This document shows positions 1 through 8,484 of a DNA stretch of 40,855 bases, one piece after another. The notes under the pieces are model-generated. The model was not told the DNA's origin. It saw only the letters and a program-made list of their open reading frames with translations, and searched no databases. The DNA is from Streptomyces sp. AC558_RSS880 (GTDB lineage: Bacteria > Actinomycetota > Actinomycetes > Streptomycetales > Streptomycetaceae): NCBI RefSeq assembly GCF_019049255.1, contig NZ_JAGMUJ010000002.1, forward strand, positions 1 through 40,855, read 5' to 3'. The first letter of the stretch is position 1. Each line of letters starts with the position of its first letter. The position numbers and the translations under genes are program-made.

Positions 1-46
1 TGGTACTGCAGGGGGGACCCTGTGGGAGAGTAGGACGCCGCCGAAC
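1..46 (+). rRNA. rrf: 5S ribosomal RNA, 3' end (partial)
   Basis: The first bases carry the conserved 3' segment of bacterial 5S rRNA (TGGTACTGC ... GGGAGAGTAGGACGCCGCC), matching the helix I/IV/V strand seen in actinobacterial 5S genes. The 5' part lies outside the window. A rho-independent terminator follows within 12 bases, as expected at the end of an rrn operon. The exact 3' end (45-47) is inferred. Confidence 0.88.
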
Positions 47-57
47 AATTCTTCGGG

Positions 58-87
58 AAAACCCCGCACCGTATGGTGCGGGGTTTT
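58..87. terminator. Bidirectional terminator after the rRNA operon
   Basis: AAAA, a 9-bp perfect stem (CCCCGCACC / GGTGCGGGG) with a GTAT loop, then TTTT. Being flanked by A-run and T-run, it can end transcription of the rrn operon on the plus strand and of the convergent response-regulator operon, whose stop codon is 8 bases away. Confidence 0.92.
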
Positions 88-94
88 CTGCGTT

Positions 95-766
95 TCAGGA
101 CGGCTCCACCAGTTTCGTGTCGTACGCCAGGATCACGGCCTGGATGCGGTCCCGTGAGCCGGTCTTCGCGAGGATCCGGCCCACGTGGGTTTTCACCGTG
201 GACTCGGCCAGGTGGAGGCGGGCGGCGATCTCGGTGTTCGTCCAGCCCTTTCCGATGACCGTGAGGATTTCGCGTTCCCGCTCCGTGAGGGCGGACAGAC
301 GCGCGTCGTTCGGGGGGACGGCCACGGTGCCGTCGCCGGTGGGCAGATGCTGGGCGTAGGCGTCGAGGAGGCGGCGGGTCAGGCTGGGGGCGACGACCGC
401 GTCCCCGGTCGCCACGGAGCGGATGCCGGAGAGGAGCTCCTCCGGCTGGGCGTCCTTGACGAGGAAGCCGGAGGCGCCCGCGCGGAGGCCGGCGTAGGCG
501 TACTCGTCCAGGTCGAACGTCGTCAGGATGAGGACACGGGTGCGGTCGCCGGTGGCGACGATGCGGCGGGTCGCCTCGATGCCGTCCAGGCCGGGCATGC
601 GGATGTCCATCAGGACCACGTCGGGGTGCAGCTCCGCCGTCATGCGGATCGCTTCGGTGCCGTTCGCCGCCTCGCCCAGGACGGTGAGGTCGTCCTGGCT
701 CTCCAGGAGCATGCGGAAGCCGAAGCGCTGGAGGGGCTGGTCGTCGGCGATGAGGACGGTGGTCAC
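95..766 (-). CDS. NarL/LuxR-family response regulator
   Basis: 223-residue two-component response regulator, cytoplasmic, DNA-binding. The receiver domain spans about 1-120, with acidic pocket D8/D9, phosphoacceptor D54 in VVLMDIRMPG, switch threonine near 82-83 and K104. The LuxR HTH is at about 155-218 (LTEREREILTVIGKGWTNTEIA ... STVKTHVGRI). The GTG start overlaps the kinase stop by 4 bases (GTGA), so the two are translationally coupled and form a cognate pair. It probably controls the ABC transporter genes at the head of the same operon, by analogy with many actinobacterial kinase/regulator/ABC-2 operons. The signal and target are not visible in the sequence. Confidence 0.93.
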   Translation of the reverse strand: MTTVLIADDQPLQRFGFRMLLESQDDLTVLGEAANGTEAIRMTAELHPDVVLMDIRMPGLDGIEATRRIVATGDRTRVLILTTFDLDEYAYAGLRAGASGFLVKDAQPEELLSGIRSVATGDAVVAPSLTRRLLDAYAQHLPTGDGTVAVPPNDARLSALTEREREILTVIGKGWTNTEIAARLHLAESTVKTHVGRILAKTGSRDRIQAVILAYDTKLVEPS

Positions 767-2073
767 TGCGGGGATTCCTCCGGAAGGTGCAGACGGACGC
801 GCCAGCCCTGCTCGGGCCGCGGTCGGGGGCCGGCCTCAAGTGTGCCGCCGTACAGGGCGGTTCGTTCACGCATGCCGGGGAGTCCGCGGCCGTCGGAGGG
901 GGCGGTCGTCGTCGGGGTTCCCGTGTCGGTGACGGTGACCGTGACGGCGCCCTTGTCGCCGTAGGCGATGGAGATCTCCGAGGTGGCGTCGGGGCCGGCG
1001 TGTTTGAGGGTGTTGGTGAGGGCTTCCTGGATGACGCGGTAGACGGTGAGCTGACGGCCCGGGGGGAGGGTGGTCCGGCCCTCGACGGTGGTGTGGACGG
1101 GCAGGCCCGCGTTGCGGACGCCGTCGATGAGCTGGTCCAGGTCGGTGAGGGCCGGCTGGGGGGCCAGTTCCGCGGGGTGGGCCGCTGTCCCCTCGTCCCT
1201 CAGGACGTCCAGGAGGCGGCGCAGTTCGCCGAGGGCCTGGCGGCTGGTGGTGGCGATGGCGTCCAGGGCCTGGGCGGCGCGTTCCGGGGACTTGCCGGCC
1301 GCGTACCTGCCGCCGTCGGCGAGGCCCGTGATGACGGAGAGGTTGTGGCCGATGATGTCGTGCATCTCGCGGGCGATGCGGGCGCGCTCGGCGGCGGCGG
1401 CGAGCCGGGCCTGCTGGTCGCGTTCGATCTCCAGGCGGCGGGCGCGGTCCTCCAGGGCCTCGGTGTAGTTCTGCCGGGTGCGGACCGTGATGCCGATGAG
1501 GACGGCCACGAGGACGGACGTCAGTTGGGAGCCGATCTGCTGGCTCCACTCGCCCTCTCCGTAGCGGGCCGTGGAGATCACCACGGGTGTGAGCATCAGG
1601 GCCGTGGCCCACCACAGATTGCGCAGGGGGAGGCGCAGGGCGATGTGGTAGACGACGACGAGCTGGAGCAGTGCCGCCTGGAGTGCGGTGCCGGTCCAGG
1701 CGTTGGCCAGGGCGAACGGGGCCATGGCGAGCAGGACCGCCGCGGGGTGGGTGCGGCGCCACAGGAGGGGGACGGACAGGCCGAGGCTCAGGGCGAGGAG
1801 CAGCGGGCCGGGGGCGTCCGGGCTGTGGGTGATGGTGCGCCAGCCGCCGCCGGTGTAGTCGATGAGGGCGGCCGTCACCCAGAAGCCGGTGAAGTGCAGG
1901 TCCCACAGCAGCGGGTGGCGCCGGTCGAAGGCGTGTGCCCGCTGGTTGGCGCGTTGCAGGTACTGGGTGAGGGGCTCCGTCGTCCGTACCCCCGTCGTCG
2001 GAGCCTCCTGGTCGTCCGTCACGAGGTCCATGGTCGTGGGTGCGTCCGCCGGGGGGAACACGGTGGGTGGCAT
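763..2073 (-). CDS. Sensor histidine kinase (HisKA_3 / NarX-DesK type)
   Basis: 436-residue membrane kinase. The N-terminal half (about 55-198) holds four to six hydrophobic helices without a sizeable extracellular loop, suggesting a membrane-located or intramembrane signal. A short coiled coil (205-235) leads to the dimerisation helix with phospho-acceptor H238 in REMHDIIGHNLS. The ATPase domain follows, with N box N354 in QEALTNTLKHAG, the DTGT motif near 383 and GRGLPGMRER near 396-404. The ATG is 3 bases after the permease stop. A second ATG at codon 15 is a possible alternative start. It should phosphorylate D54 of the downstream regulator. Confidence 0.92.
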   Translation of the reverse strand: MPPTVFPPADAPTTMDLVTDDQEAPTTGVRTTEPLTQYLQRANQRAHAFDRRHPLLWDLHFTGFWVTAALIDYTGGGWRTITHSPDAPGPLLLALSLGLSVPLLWRRTHPAAVLLAMAPFALANAWTGTALQAALLQLVVVYHIALRLPLRNLWWATALMLTPVVISTARYGEGEWSQQIGSQLTSVLVAVLIGITVRTRQNYTEALEDRARRLEIERDQQARLAAAAERARIAREMHDIIGHNLSVITGLADGGRYAAGKSPERAAQALDAIATTSRQALGELRRLLDVLRDEGTAAHPAELAPQPALTDLDQLIDGVRNAGLPVHTTVEGRTTLPPGRQLTVYRVIQEALTNTLKHAGPDATSEISIAYGDKGAVTVTVTDTGTPTTTAPSDGRGLPGMRERTALYGGTLEAGPRPRPEQGWRVRLHLPEESPQ

Positions 2074-2076
2074 GGG

Positions 2077-2844
2077 TCAGACGTCCCGGCGGCGCAGGGT
2101 CGTCGCGGCCGCGGCCAGGGACGCCGCCGCCCACAGGGCGAGGGTGAGCAGGGCCGTGCCCGGGGAGGTGGTGCCGGCGGCGGTGAGGGACTGCAGGGCC
2201 TGGGCGGGGAAGTGGTCGACGACGTCGTCGACGACGGCGTACGGGAGCATCGCCAGGACCTCCGGCACGATCATGACGAGGCCGATGTACGCGCCGATGG
2301 CCAGGGGGATCGAACGGGTCACGGCACCGAAGCCGAGGGCCGTCACGGCGAGGAGGGTGAGGCCCGCCGCGTTGCCGACGAGGCCGCGCAGGACGCCGGG
2401 GTCGCCGAGGGCGGCGGACTGGTCGGTGTCGGTGAGGAAGGCCTGGGCCAGGGGGAAGGTGAGCAGGTTGGTCAGCAGGCACAGGGGGAGGGCGACCGCG
2501 GCCAGGACGGCGGCCTTGGACCACAGGACGGGCAGGCGGCGCGGTACGGCGGTCATCGTGGCCCGGATCTGGCCGGTGGAGTACTCGCCGGCGGTGGCGA
2601 GGATGCCCAGGACGGCCAGGTTGACGGTGGCGAACTGGGTGCCGAGGAGGACGAAGACGACCGTGTCGAGGCCGCCTTCGCCGGTGCCGTCGTAGGCGGC
2701 GCTGATGCCGGTGCCCATGGCGAGGGTGAGGGCGCTGGTGGCGACGAGGTTGACCCAGGTGGAGCGGAGCGTCCACAGCTTGTGCCATTCGGAGTGCAGG
2801 ACGCGGGCCGGGGTGGTCCGGTAGGGCTGGACGGCGGTGGTCAT
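2077..2844 (-). CDS. ABC-2 type transporter permease
   Basis: 255-residue membrane protein with about six hydrophobic segments (for example residues 30-50, 60-85, 105-130 and a C-terminal helix near 232-250). The first cytoplasmic segment has the EWHKLWTLRSTW motif typical of ABC-2 permeases that pair with drug or peptide-resistance ATPases. The start was chosen at the ATG that overlaps the ATPase stop by ATGA; a much longer reading frame upstream is only an overlap of the ATPase gene in another frame. It forms the membrane half of the exporter encoded with the preceding ATPase. The substrate is unknown. Confidence 0.9.
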   Translation of the reverse strand: MTTAVQPYRTTPARVLHSEWHKLWTLRSTWVNLVATSALTLAMGTGISAAYDGTGEGGLDTVVFVLLGTQFATVNLAVLGILATAGEYSTGQIRATMTAVPRRLPVLWSKAAVLAAVALPLCLLTNLLTFPLAQAFLTDTDQSAALGDPGVLRGLVGNAAGLTLLAVTALGFGAVTRSIPLAIGAYIGLVMIVPEVLAMLPYAVVDDVVDHFPAQALQSLTAAGTTSPGTALLTLALWAAASLAAAATTLRRRDV

Positions 2845-3761
2845 GCGGCTGCTCCTTCCAGGGTGGCGGGGTACTCGACCGCGTCGTGGGTGAGGTTCAT
2901 GAACGCCTCCTCCAGGGAGGCCGTGTTCGGGGTGAGTTCGAAGAGGGGGATGCCGTGGGCGGCGGCCGTGCGGCCGATGTGCTCGGCGTCGGTGCCGTGC
3001 ACGGTGAGGGTGCCGGGGGCGTCGGTGGTGACCGTGACACCGGGGGCGGTGAGGTGGCGTACGAGGTCGGCGGCGTCCGGGGTGACGACCTTGACCGAGC
3101 CCGCGCCGGAGTGGCGTACGAAGTCGGTGACGGTGGTGTCGGCGAGGAGCCGACCGCGGCCGATGATGACCAGGTGGTCGGCGGTGAGGGCCATCTCGCT
3201 CATCAGGTGGGAGGAGACCAGGACGGTACGGCCCTCGGTGGCCAGGGACTTGAGGAGGGTGCGGATCCACAGGACGCCCTCGGGGTCGAGGCCGTTGACC
3301 GGCTCGTCGAGGATGACCGTGGCCGGGTCGCCGAGCAGGGCGGCGGCGATGCCGAGGCGCTGGCCCATGCCGAGGGAGAAGCCCTTGACCCGGCGGTGGG
3401 CCACGTCGGTCAGGCCGGTGAGGCCCAGGACGTGCTCGACGCGGCTCTTCGGGATGCCGTGGGTGAGGGCGAGGGCGCGCAGGTGGTGGTGGGCGGTGCG
3501 GCCGGGGTGGACGGAGCGGGCCTCCAGCAGGGCGCCGACCTCGGTGAGGGGTGCGGGGTGGGCGGCGTAGGAGCGGCCGCCGACGGTGGCGTGGCCGCGG
3601 GTGGGGGCGTCCAGGCCGAGGATCATCCGCATGGTGGTGGACTTGCCGGCGCCGTTCGGGCCGAGGAAGCCGGTGACGGTGCCGGGGCGGACGGTGAAGG
3701 ACAGGCCGGTGACGACGGTCCGGTCGCCGTAGCGTTTGGTGAGGTCCTGTGCCGTAATCAT
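2841..3761 (-). CDS. ABC transporter ATP-binding protein
   Basis: 306-residue ATPase of the ABC-2 export type, with Walker A GPNGAGKST (34-42), a signature in the variant form FSLGMGQRL (128-136), Walker B VILDEP (149-154) and a switch His in SSHLMSE. The C-terminal 80 residues are the usual variable extension. The chosen ATG (MITAQDLTKRYGD) fits the normal family N-terminus; a start 32 codons further upstream is possible but would add unrelated basic sequence and run through the putative operator at 3829-3844. It is the first gene of the ATPase-permease-kinase-regulator operon. Confidence 0.91.
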   Translation of the reverse strand: MITAQDLTKRYGDRTVVTGLSFTVRPGTVTGFLGPNGAGKSTTMRMILGLDAPTRGHATVGGRSYAAHPAPLTEVGALLEARSVHPGRTAHHHLRALALTHGIPKSRVEHVLGLTGLTDVAHRRVKGFSLGMGQRLGIAAALLGDPATVILDEPVNGLDPEGVLWIRTLLKSLATEGRTVLVSSHLMSEMALTADHLVIIGRGRLLADTTVTDFVRHSGAGSVKVVTPDAADLVRHLTAPGVTVTTDAPGTLTVHGTDAEHIGRTAAAHGIPLFELTPNTASLEEAFMNLTHDAVEYPATLEGAAA

Positions 3762-3828
3762 GCTTCGATGCTCGGCCGTGCGGGGGCGGCGGGCGTCGGA
3801 CCGCGGGCCGTATTCCGGGTGAGGACGG

Positions 3829-3844
3829 TGGTACCCCGGTACTA
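3829..3844. promoter_or_regulatory. Candidate operator upstream of the ABC/two-component operon
   Basis: An inverted repeat TGGTACC-CC-GGTACTA (7-bp arms, one mismatch) lies about 68 bases upstream of the ATPase start, in the only non-coding gap between this operon and the T4SS-like cluster. Its position fits a binding site for the operon's own LuxR-type regulator. The function is inferred from position and symmetry only. Confidence 0.4.
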
Positions 3845-3947
3845 CGGCGGCGGCCATGGGTGCCGCGCCCTTCGTGGAGAGCGGGGTGACCGTGCCGTTG
3901 GCGGACAGGCCGGGGGAGCGGGGGGTGGTCCTCGAGCGCGGACGCGT

Positions 3948-5489
3948 TCACACCGGTAGTTCGTCGTGGGGCCAGCGGGTTCTGCCCTGTTCGCGGGAGC
4001 GGAGCAGCGCCAGGGTGGGCATGCCGTGATCGGCGCCGGTGGCGAGCAGTTCCGGGAGCTGGGGGAGCGGGGCCACGGCCGCCACGTCGTCCAGGACGAG
4101 GGTGAGTGGTGGGTCGAGCCGACCGGAGGATGACCGTTCGGCCATGCGCCGGCCGTGCTCGACCACGTGTGAGGCGAGGGCCGTCAGCAGGGGCATCGCG
4201 CCCGGGCTGGTGCGGGGGTCCTCGATGGATTCACCCACGACGTAAAGCGTTCCCCCTTCATGGACGAAGGAATCCAAGGCGAGGGCATCATTTCGGTTGG
4301 GAGTGCAGGCCTCGCGGACGTTGACCGTGGAGAGCGCGGCCAGGGCGCGGGTGGTCAGCTGCTGGGCCATGTCCCGGCGTTCGGGGTGCGCGGTGAGGGC
4401 CGCCTCGAGTTCGCCGGCGGCGCCGGGGGCGGCCTTGGGGTTGGTGCGGAGGATGCGTACGGCGTCGTGGACCTGGAGGCCCTGGGACCAGCGGTGGACG
4501 TGGCGGATCGTACGGCCGTCGACGGCGGCGGCGTGGACGTAGCTGCGGAGCAGGGTCTCCGCGGTGTCGCTGACCGCCTGGTCGAGGCGGGAGGTGGGGC
4601 GGACGGGGGCGAGGAGTGCGGCCGCCCTGGCTTTGGCCGTGTCCTTGTCCTCGCAGCCGGCTGTGGGGGACCAGTGGAGGCGGGCGGGCGTGTCGCAGAG
4701 GTGGGTGGGGTCGTAGAGGTGGGTGGGGCCGAGTTTGGCGCGGGCGTCCTTGGTGTCGTGCCAGAGGGTGGGGTTGGAGGTGAGGACGAGGGCGGGGCCC
4801 TCCGCGTCGCGCACGGCCTGGGCCGCGGTGGTGTGGCGGGTGGCCGGGGGGCCGTAGTGGACCCCCGCGCCTCCGGAGCGGGGTGTTTCCCACCCGCCCG
4901 TCCGTTCGCTCTCGGACAGGGAGGTGAGCGCCGTTTCCTGCGGCGCGGGTGAGGGTGACTGCCGGGGTGCCGGTGGCTGCACCGGCTGCGGTGCCGGCGT
5001 CTCCTGCTCGGGCCCTCTTGGCGTCGGCACCTCGTGCACCGGCTGCGGTGTCGGCTGCGGCTGCCGCTCGGGCCGTTGCGTCGGCATGACCCCCGTCGCC
5101 CGCTCCGCCCGGCGTCGTGCCCGTACCGCTCTCCAGCGGGCCACCGTGCCCAGCACGAACACCGTCAGGACGGTCAGGATCATCAGCTGGCCGATGAACA
5201 GGCCCCAGAAGAGGCCGTACCCCGAGAGGGCGGCCTCCGGGGTGTCCGGCCAGGCGCCGGGGAGGTTCTGCGGGTCGGCGACGAGGTGGCGCATGGCCAC
5301 CGGGGTGCGGGCGAAGGTGACGCCGGACGGCCAGTGGCCGTGGGCGAAGAGGCCCGCGAGGCCGGTGGCCGTCCACACCATCGTGGTGACGCCGATGAGG
5401 AACGCGAGGATGCCGATCAGCAGCCCGTCGGGGATGCCGCCGCCCTGGCCGCCGGCCCGGCCGTGCTCACGGTGATCGTCCGGTCTCAC
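3948..5489 (-). CDS. cmdA: VirD4/TraG-like membrane protein with degenerate P-loop (CmdA-like)
   Basis: 513 residues; last gene of the six-gene operon. Two TM helices (about 20-48 and 92-115) are followed by a basic stretch and a Pro/Gln-rich linker (136-185). The rest resembles the TraG/VirD4 coupling ATPase core: a P-loop-like GPPATRHTT (213-221), ALVLTSNPTLW, a YDP strand, LHWSPTAGCEDKDTA(K)ARAA, and a Walker-B-like LTLVLDDVAAVAPLPQLPELL (462-482). The P-loop Gly and Lys are replaced (A, R, H) and the usual QSxxQ sensor reads RSREQ. The protein ends soon after, so it looks like a non-ATPase coupling-protein relative. GTG start with an AAGGGGGG ribosome site. From memory the gene order corresponds to S. 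coelicolor SCO4126. Confidence 0.82.
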   Translation of the reverse strand: MRPDDHREHGRAGGQGGGIPDGLLIGILAFLIGVTTMVWTATGLAGLFAHGHWPSGVTFARTPVAMRHLVADPQNLPGAWPDTPEAALSGYGLFWGLFIGQLMILTVLTVFVLGTVARWRAVRARRRAERATGVMPTQRPERQPQPTPQPVHEVPTPRGPEQETPAPQPVQPPAPRQSPSPAPQETALTSLSESERTGGWETPRSGGAGVHYGPPATRHTTAAQAVRDAEGPALVLTSNPTLWHDTKDARAKLGPTHLYDPTHLCDTPARLHWSPTAGCEDKDTAKARAAALLAPVRPTSRLDQAVSDTAETLLRSYVHAAAVDGRTIRHVHRWSQGLQVHDAVRILRTNPKAAPGAAGELEAALTAHPERRDMAQQLTTRALAALSTVNVREACTPNRNDALALDSFVHEGGTLYVVGESIEDPRTSPGAMPLLTALASHVVEHGRRMAERSSSGRLDPPLTLVLDDVAAVAPLPQLPELLATGADHGMPTLALLRSREQGRTRWPHDELPV

Positions 5490-5501
5490 GCGTGCCCCCC
5501 T

Positions 5502-6911
5502 TTACGCCACCGTCGATTCGGAGTCGCCGACGTGCTGTTCCACGAAGGCCGCCGCCCGTTCCTCCGCCTCCCGTTCGGCGGCGCGCAGGGCGTCGTCGGT
5601 GAGGTCGGCGGAGGACTCGGTCATCGCGCGGTCGGTGAAGACCAGCGGGCGTTCGGTCTCCGTGACCAGGTGTTTGACCACCTGGACGTTGCCGTTGACG
5701 TCCCAGACCGCGATGCCGGGGGTGAGGGTCGGGATGATCTCCACGGCCCACCGGGGCAGGCCGAGGACCCGGCCGGTCGCCCGCGCCTCGTCCGCCTTCT
5801 GGGCGTAGATGGTCCGGGTCGACGCCATCTTCAGGATGGCCGCCGCCTCCTTCGCCGCCGCCCCGTCCACCACGTCGGACAGGTGGTGGACGACCGCGAC
5901 GAACGACAGACCGAGCCGCCGCCCGAACTTCAGCAGCCGCTGGAACAGCTGGGCGACGAACGGGCTGTTGATGATGTGCCAGGCCTCCTCGACCAGGAAG
6001 ATGCGTTTCTTCCGGTCGGGGCGGATCCAGGTGTGCTCCAGCCACACGCCGACGATCGCCATCAGGATCGGCATGGCGATGGAGTTGCGGTCGATGTGGG
6101 ACAGGTCGAAGACGATGAGCGGTGCGTCGAGGTCGATGCCGACGGTCGTCGGGCCGTCGAACATGCCGCGCAGGTCACCGTCGACCAGGCGGTCCAGGAC
6201 CAGCGCGACGTCCAGGCCCCACGCCCGTACGTCGTCTATGGCGACGTTCATCGCCTCCGCCGACTCCGGTTCGGGGTGGCGCAGCCGCTCCACGATGTCG
6301 GAGAGGACCGGCTGGCGTTCGACGATCGTCTCGTTGACGTAGGCGTGCGCGACCTTGAGGGCGAAGCCGGAACGCTCGTCCAGGCCGTGGCCCATCGCGA
6401 CCTCGATGATGGTCCGGAGCAGGGCGAGCTGCCCGGTGGTCGTGATCGCCGGGTCCAGGGGGTTGAGCCGGATGCCCTGGTCGAGTGCGGCCATCGGGTC
6501 CAGGCGGATCGGCGTTATCCCCAGCTCCTGCGCGATGAGGTTCCATTCACCGGCGCCGTCCTCGCCCTGGGCGTCCAGGACGACGACCTGGCGGTCGCGG
6601 AAGCGCAGCTGGCGCAGGACGTACGTCTTCTCCAGGGCCGACTTGCCGTTTCCCGACTCGCCGAGGACCAGCCAGTGCGGGGCGGGGAGCTGCTGGCCGT
6701 AGAGCTGGAAGGGGTCGTAGATGTAGCCCTTGCCGGAGTAGACCTCGCGGCCGATGATGACGCCGGAGTCGCCGAGGCCGGGGGCGGCGGTCGGGAGGTA
6801 GACCGCCTGTGCCTGGCCCGTGGACGTGCGCACCGGCAGCCGTGTCGTCTCGACCTTCCCGAACAGGAAGGACGTGAAGGCGTCGGTGACGACGGACAGC
6901 GGATCCCGCAT
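5502..6911 (-). CDS. cmdB: VirB4-like ATPase (CmdB-like)
   Basis: 469-residue AAA/HerA-FtsK-type ATPase of the VirB4/TraE class. Walker A is GESGNGKS (84-91), Walker B IFLVEEAWHI (305-314), then a conserved KFGRRLGLSFVAVVHHLSD segment that is typical of VirB4 C-terminal domains. It has no TM helix and lacks the usual VirB4 N-terminal domain, which seems to be supplied by the preceding gene. In T4SS such ATPases power assembly or transport at the inner membrane. I recall that the S. coelicolor counterpart (SCO4127) belongs to the cmd cluster, whose loss affects branching, sporulation and chromosome distribution. Its ATG lies 13 bases after the upstream stop. Confidence 0.9.
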   Translation of the reverse strand: MRDPLSVVTDAFTSFLFGKVETTRLPVRTSTGQAQAVYLPTAAPGLGDSGVIIGREVYSGKGYIYDPFQLYGQQLPAPHWLVLGESGNGKSALEKTYVLRQLRFRDRQVVVLDAQGEDGAGEWNLIAQELGITPIRLDPMAALDQGIRLNPLDPAITTTGQLALLRTIIEVAMGHGLDERSGFALKVAHAYVNETIVERQPVLSDIVERLRHPEPESAEAMNVAIDDVRAWGLDVALVLDRLVDGDLRGMFDGPTTVGIDLDAPLIVFDLSHIDRNSIAMPILMAIVGVWLEHTWIRPDRKKRIFLVEEAWHIINSPFVAQLFQRLLKFGRRLGLSFVAVVHHLSDVVDGAAAKEAAAILKMASTRTIYAQKADEARATGRVLGLPRWAVEIIPTLTPGIAVWDVNGNVQVVKHLVTETERPLVFTDRAMTESSADLTDDALRAAEREAEERAAAFVEQHVGDSESTVA

Positions 6912-6924
6912 ATCGGCTCAGCCC

Positions 6925-8484
6925 CTACCTTCGAATGCCGGTGGCGAACGGGAGTGTGTTCACGAACGCGCGGTGGTGCTCGCGGTCGCACCACTCCAGC
7001 TTCAGGTACGACTTTCCGGCCGACGCCCGTATGGTCCGCTTGTCGCGGGCCAGGGCCTCGGGATTGCGGGAGGAGACGGTGATGTAGCCGACCAGGTTGA
7101 CGCCGGCCGCGCCGCTGGCGAGGTCCTCGCCGCGCTGGTCCAGGCGGCTGTGGGCGGCGAGGTCGCGCGGGTCGACGGTGCGGTTCATCTTGGCGGCGCG
7201 GGACGCCTCCGCCTCGTCGTTGGTCTTCTCGGTCAGCATCCGCTCGATGGCGACCTCGGTGGGTTCGAGGTCCATGGTGACGGCGACCGTGCGGATCACG
7301 TCCGGGGTGTGGACGAGGAGGGGGGCCAGGAAGTTGACGCCCACCGGGGTCATCGGCCACTCCTTCACCCAGGCCGTGGCGTGGCACCAGGGGGCGCGGG
7401 TGACGGACTCGCGGGTCTTGGCCTGGAGGTAGGTGGGCTCCATGGCGTCCAGCTCGGCCGGCCAGGCGTTGCGCTGCGTCATCGCCTGGATGTGGTCGAT
7501 CGGGTGGTCCGGGTCGTACATGGAGTGGATCAGCGAGGACAGTCTGCTCTGGCCGAGCGGCTGCCGTACGCGGATGTCGGCCTCCTGGAGCCGGGAGCAG
7601 ATGTCGGTCAGCTCACGGGCCATGACGACGGCGAGCCCCGCGTCCCGGTCCACCTTGCCGCCGCCCTGGCTGCGCATCGCGCGGGCCATGGCGTTGGCCT
7701 CGGCGGCCAGCTCGCGCGTGTAGTGCATGCAGGCGACGAGGTAGGCGCGGTGCTGCTCGCTGCTGGTCGACACCATCGACTGGAGCTGGTCGTACGACTG
7801 CTGCAGCCACGGCGGCGACGTGGCGTCCCCGCGCACGGCGACGTCCTTGGCGTGCGCGTCGGGGTCGGCGGGCAGGGTGCGGGCGAGCATCTGGATGCGG
7901 GTCACGAAGCCGTCGCCGTTGGCCACGTGCTTCAGCAGCGTGCCGAAGCGGTCGACGAGGGCTTCCTGGTCCTCGGAGTCGCGCAGGCCGACGCCCGGCC
8001 CCTCGATCTCGATGGCGGCGGTGACGGTCTTGCGGTCCGCGTGCAGCAGTACGGCGATCTCGTCCGGTCCGAAGGGGGCGGCGAGCCAGGTGATCCGCCC
8101 GATCCCGGGCGGCGGCCCGATCTCCACCTCACGCCCGTCAAGGCGGGTGCCTGCCTCGACGGCGCCGGAGCGGTAGGTGGTGCCGCGGCGCACGGTGCGC
8201 TTGTAGCTGCGGTTGATCTCGAACCATTTGTAGAAGGTGCGGTGCTTGTACGGCACGTACACGGCGGCCAGTGCCAGCATCGGGAAACCGACGAGGAGGA
8301 CGATCCGCACGGACAGGACGGGGACGAGGAGCCCGCACATCATGCCGAGGAACGCGCCCACGACGATCAGCGCGATCTCACCGGTCTCGCGATTACGGCC
8401 GACGATCGCGTTCGGCCGGGCGCGGCCGATCAGATACGTACGGCGGGGCGTGACCGGATGGGACAAATGGGACTCGGTCGTCAA
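6925..8484 (-). CDS. cmdC: VirB3/VirB4 N-domain-like membrane protein (SCO6880 family; CmdC-like)
   Basis: 519 residues. Two adjacent TM helices (36-56, 58-78) resemble a VirB3/PrgI-type module. They are followed by a large soluble domain rich in charged and helical sequence, without a P-loop. The pairing with the next gene suggests that a VirB3-VirB4 protein is split here into a TM plus N-domain subunit and an ATPase subunit. The start is TTG: it overlaps the upstream stop by TTGA and has a strong GGAGG site 9 bases upstream, so the unusual start codon is well supported. I recognise the family name (SCO6880) but no enzymatic function. Confidence 0.85.
   Translation of the reverse strand: MTTESHLSHPVTPRRTYLIGRARPNAIVGRNRETGEIALIVVGAFLGMMCGLLVPVLSVRIVLLVGFPMLALAAVYVPYKHRTFYKWFEINRSYKRTVRRGTTYRSGAVEAGTRLDGREVEIGPPPGIGRITWLAAPFGPDEIAVLLHADRKTVTAAIEIEGPGVGLRDSEDQEALVDRFGTLLKHVANGDGFVTRIQMLARTLPADPDAHAKDVAVRGDATSPPWLQQSYDQLQSMVSTSSEQHRAYLVACMHYTRELAAEANAMARAMRSQGGGKVDRDAGLAVVMARELTDICSRLQEADIRVRQPLGQSRLSSLIHSMYDPDHPIDHIQAMTQRNAWPAELDAMEPTYLQAKTRESVTRAPWCHATAWVKEWPMTPVGVNFLAPLLVHTPDVIRTVAVTMDLEPTEVAIERMLTEKTNDEAEASRAAKMNRTVDPRDLAAHSRLDQRGEDLASGAAGVNLVGYITVSSRNPEALARDKRTIRASAGKSYLKLEWCDREHHRAFVNTLPFATGIRR

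Noticed and set aside
787..3570. Very long plus-strand open frame (over 900 codons) opposite the kinase, permease and ATPase genes
   Set aside because: Composition is Gly/Val/Asp/Arg-rich, the typical antisense shadow of GC-rich genes; the minus-strand frames show complete domain motifs.
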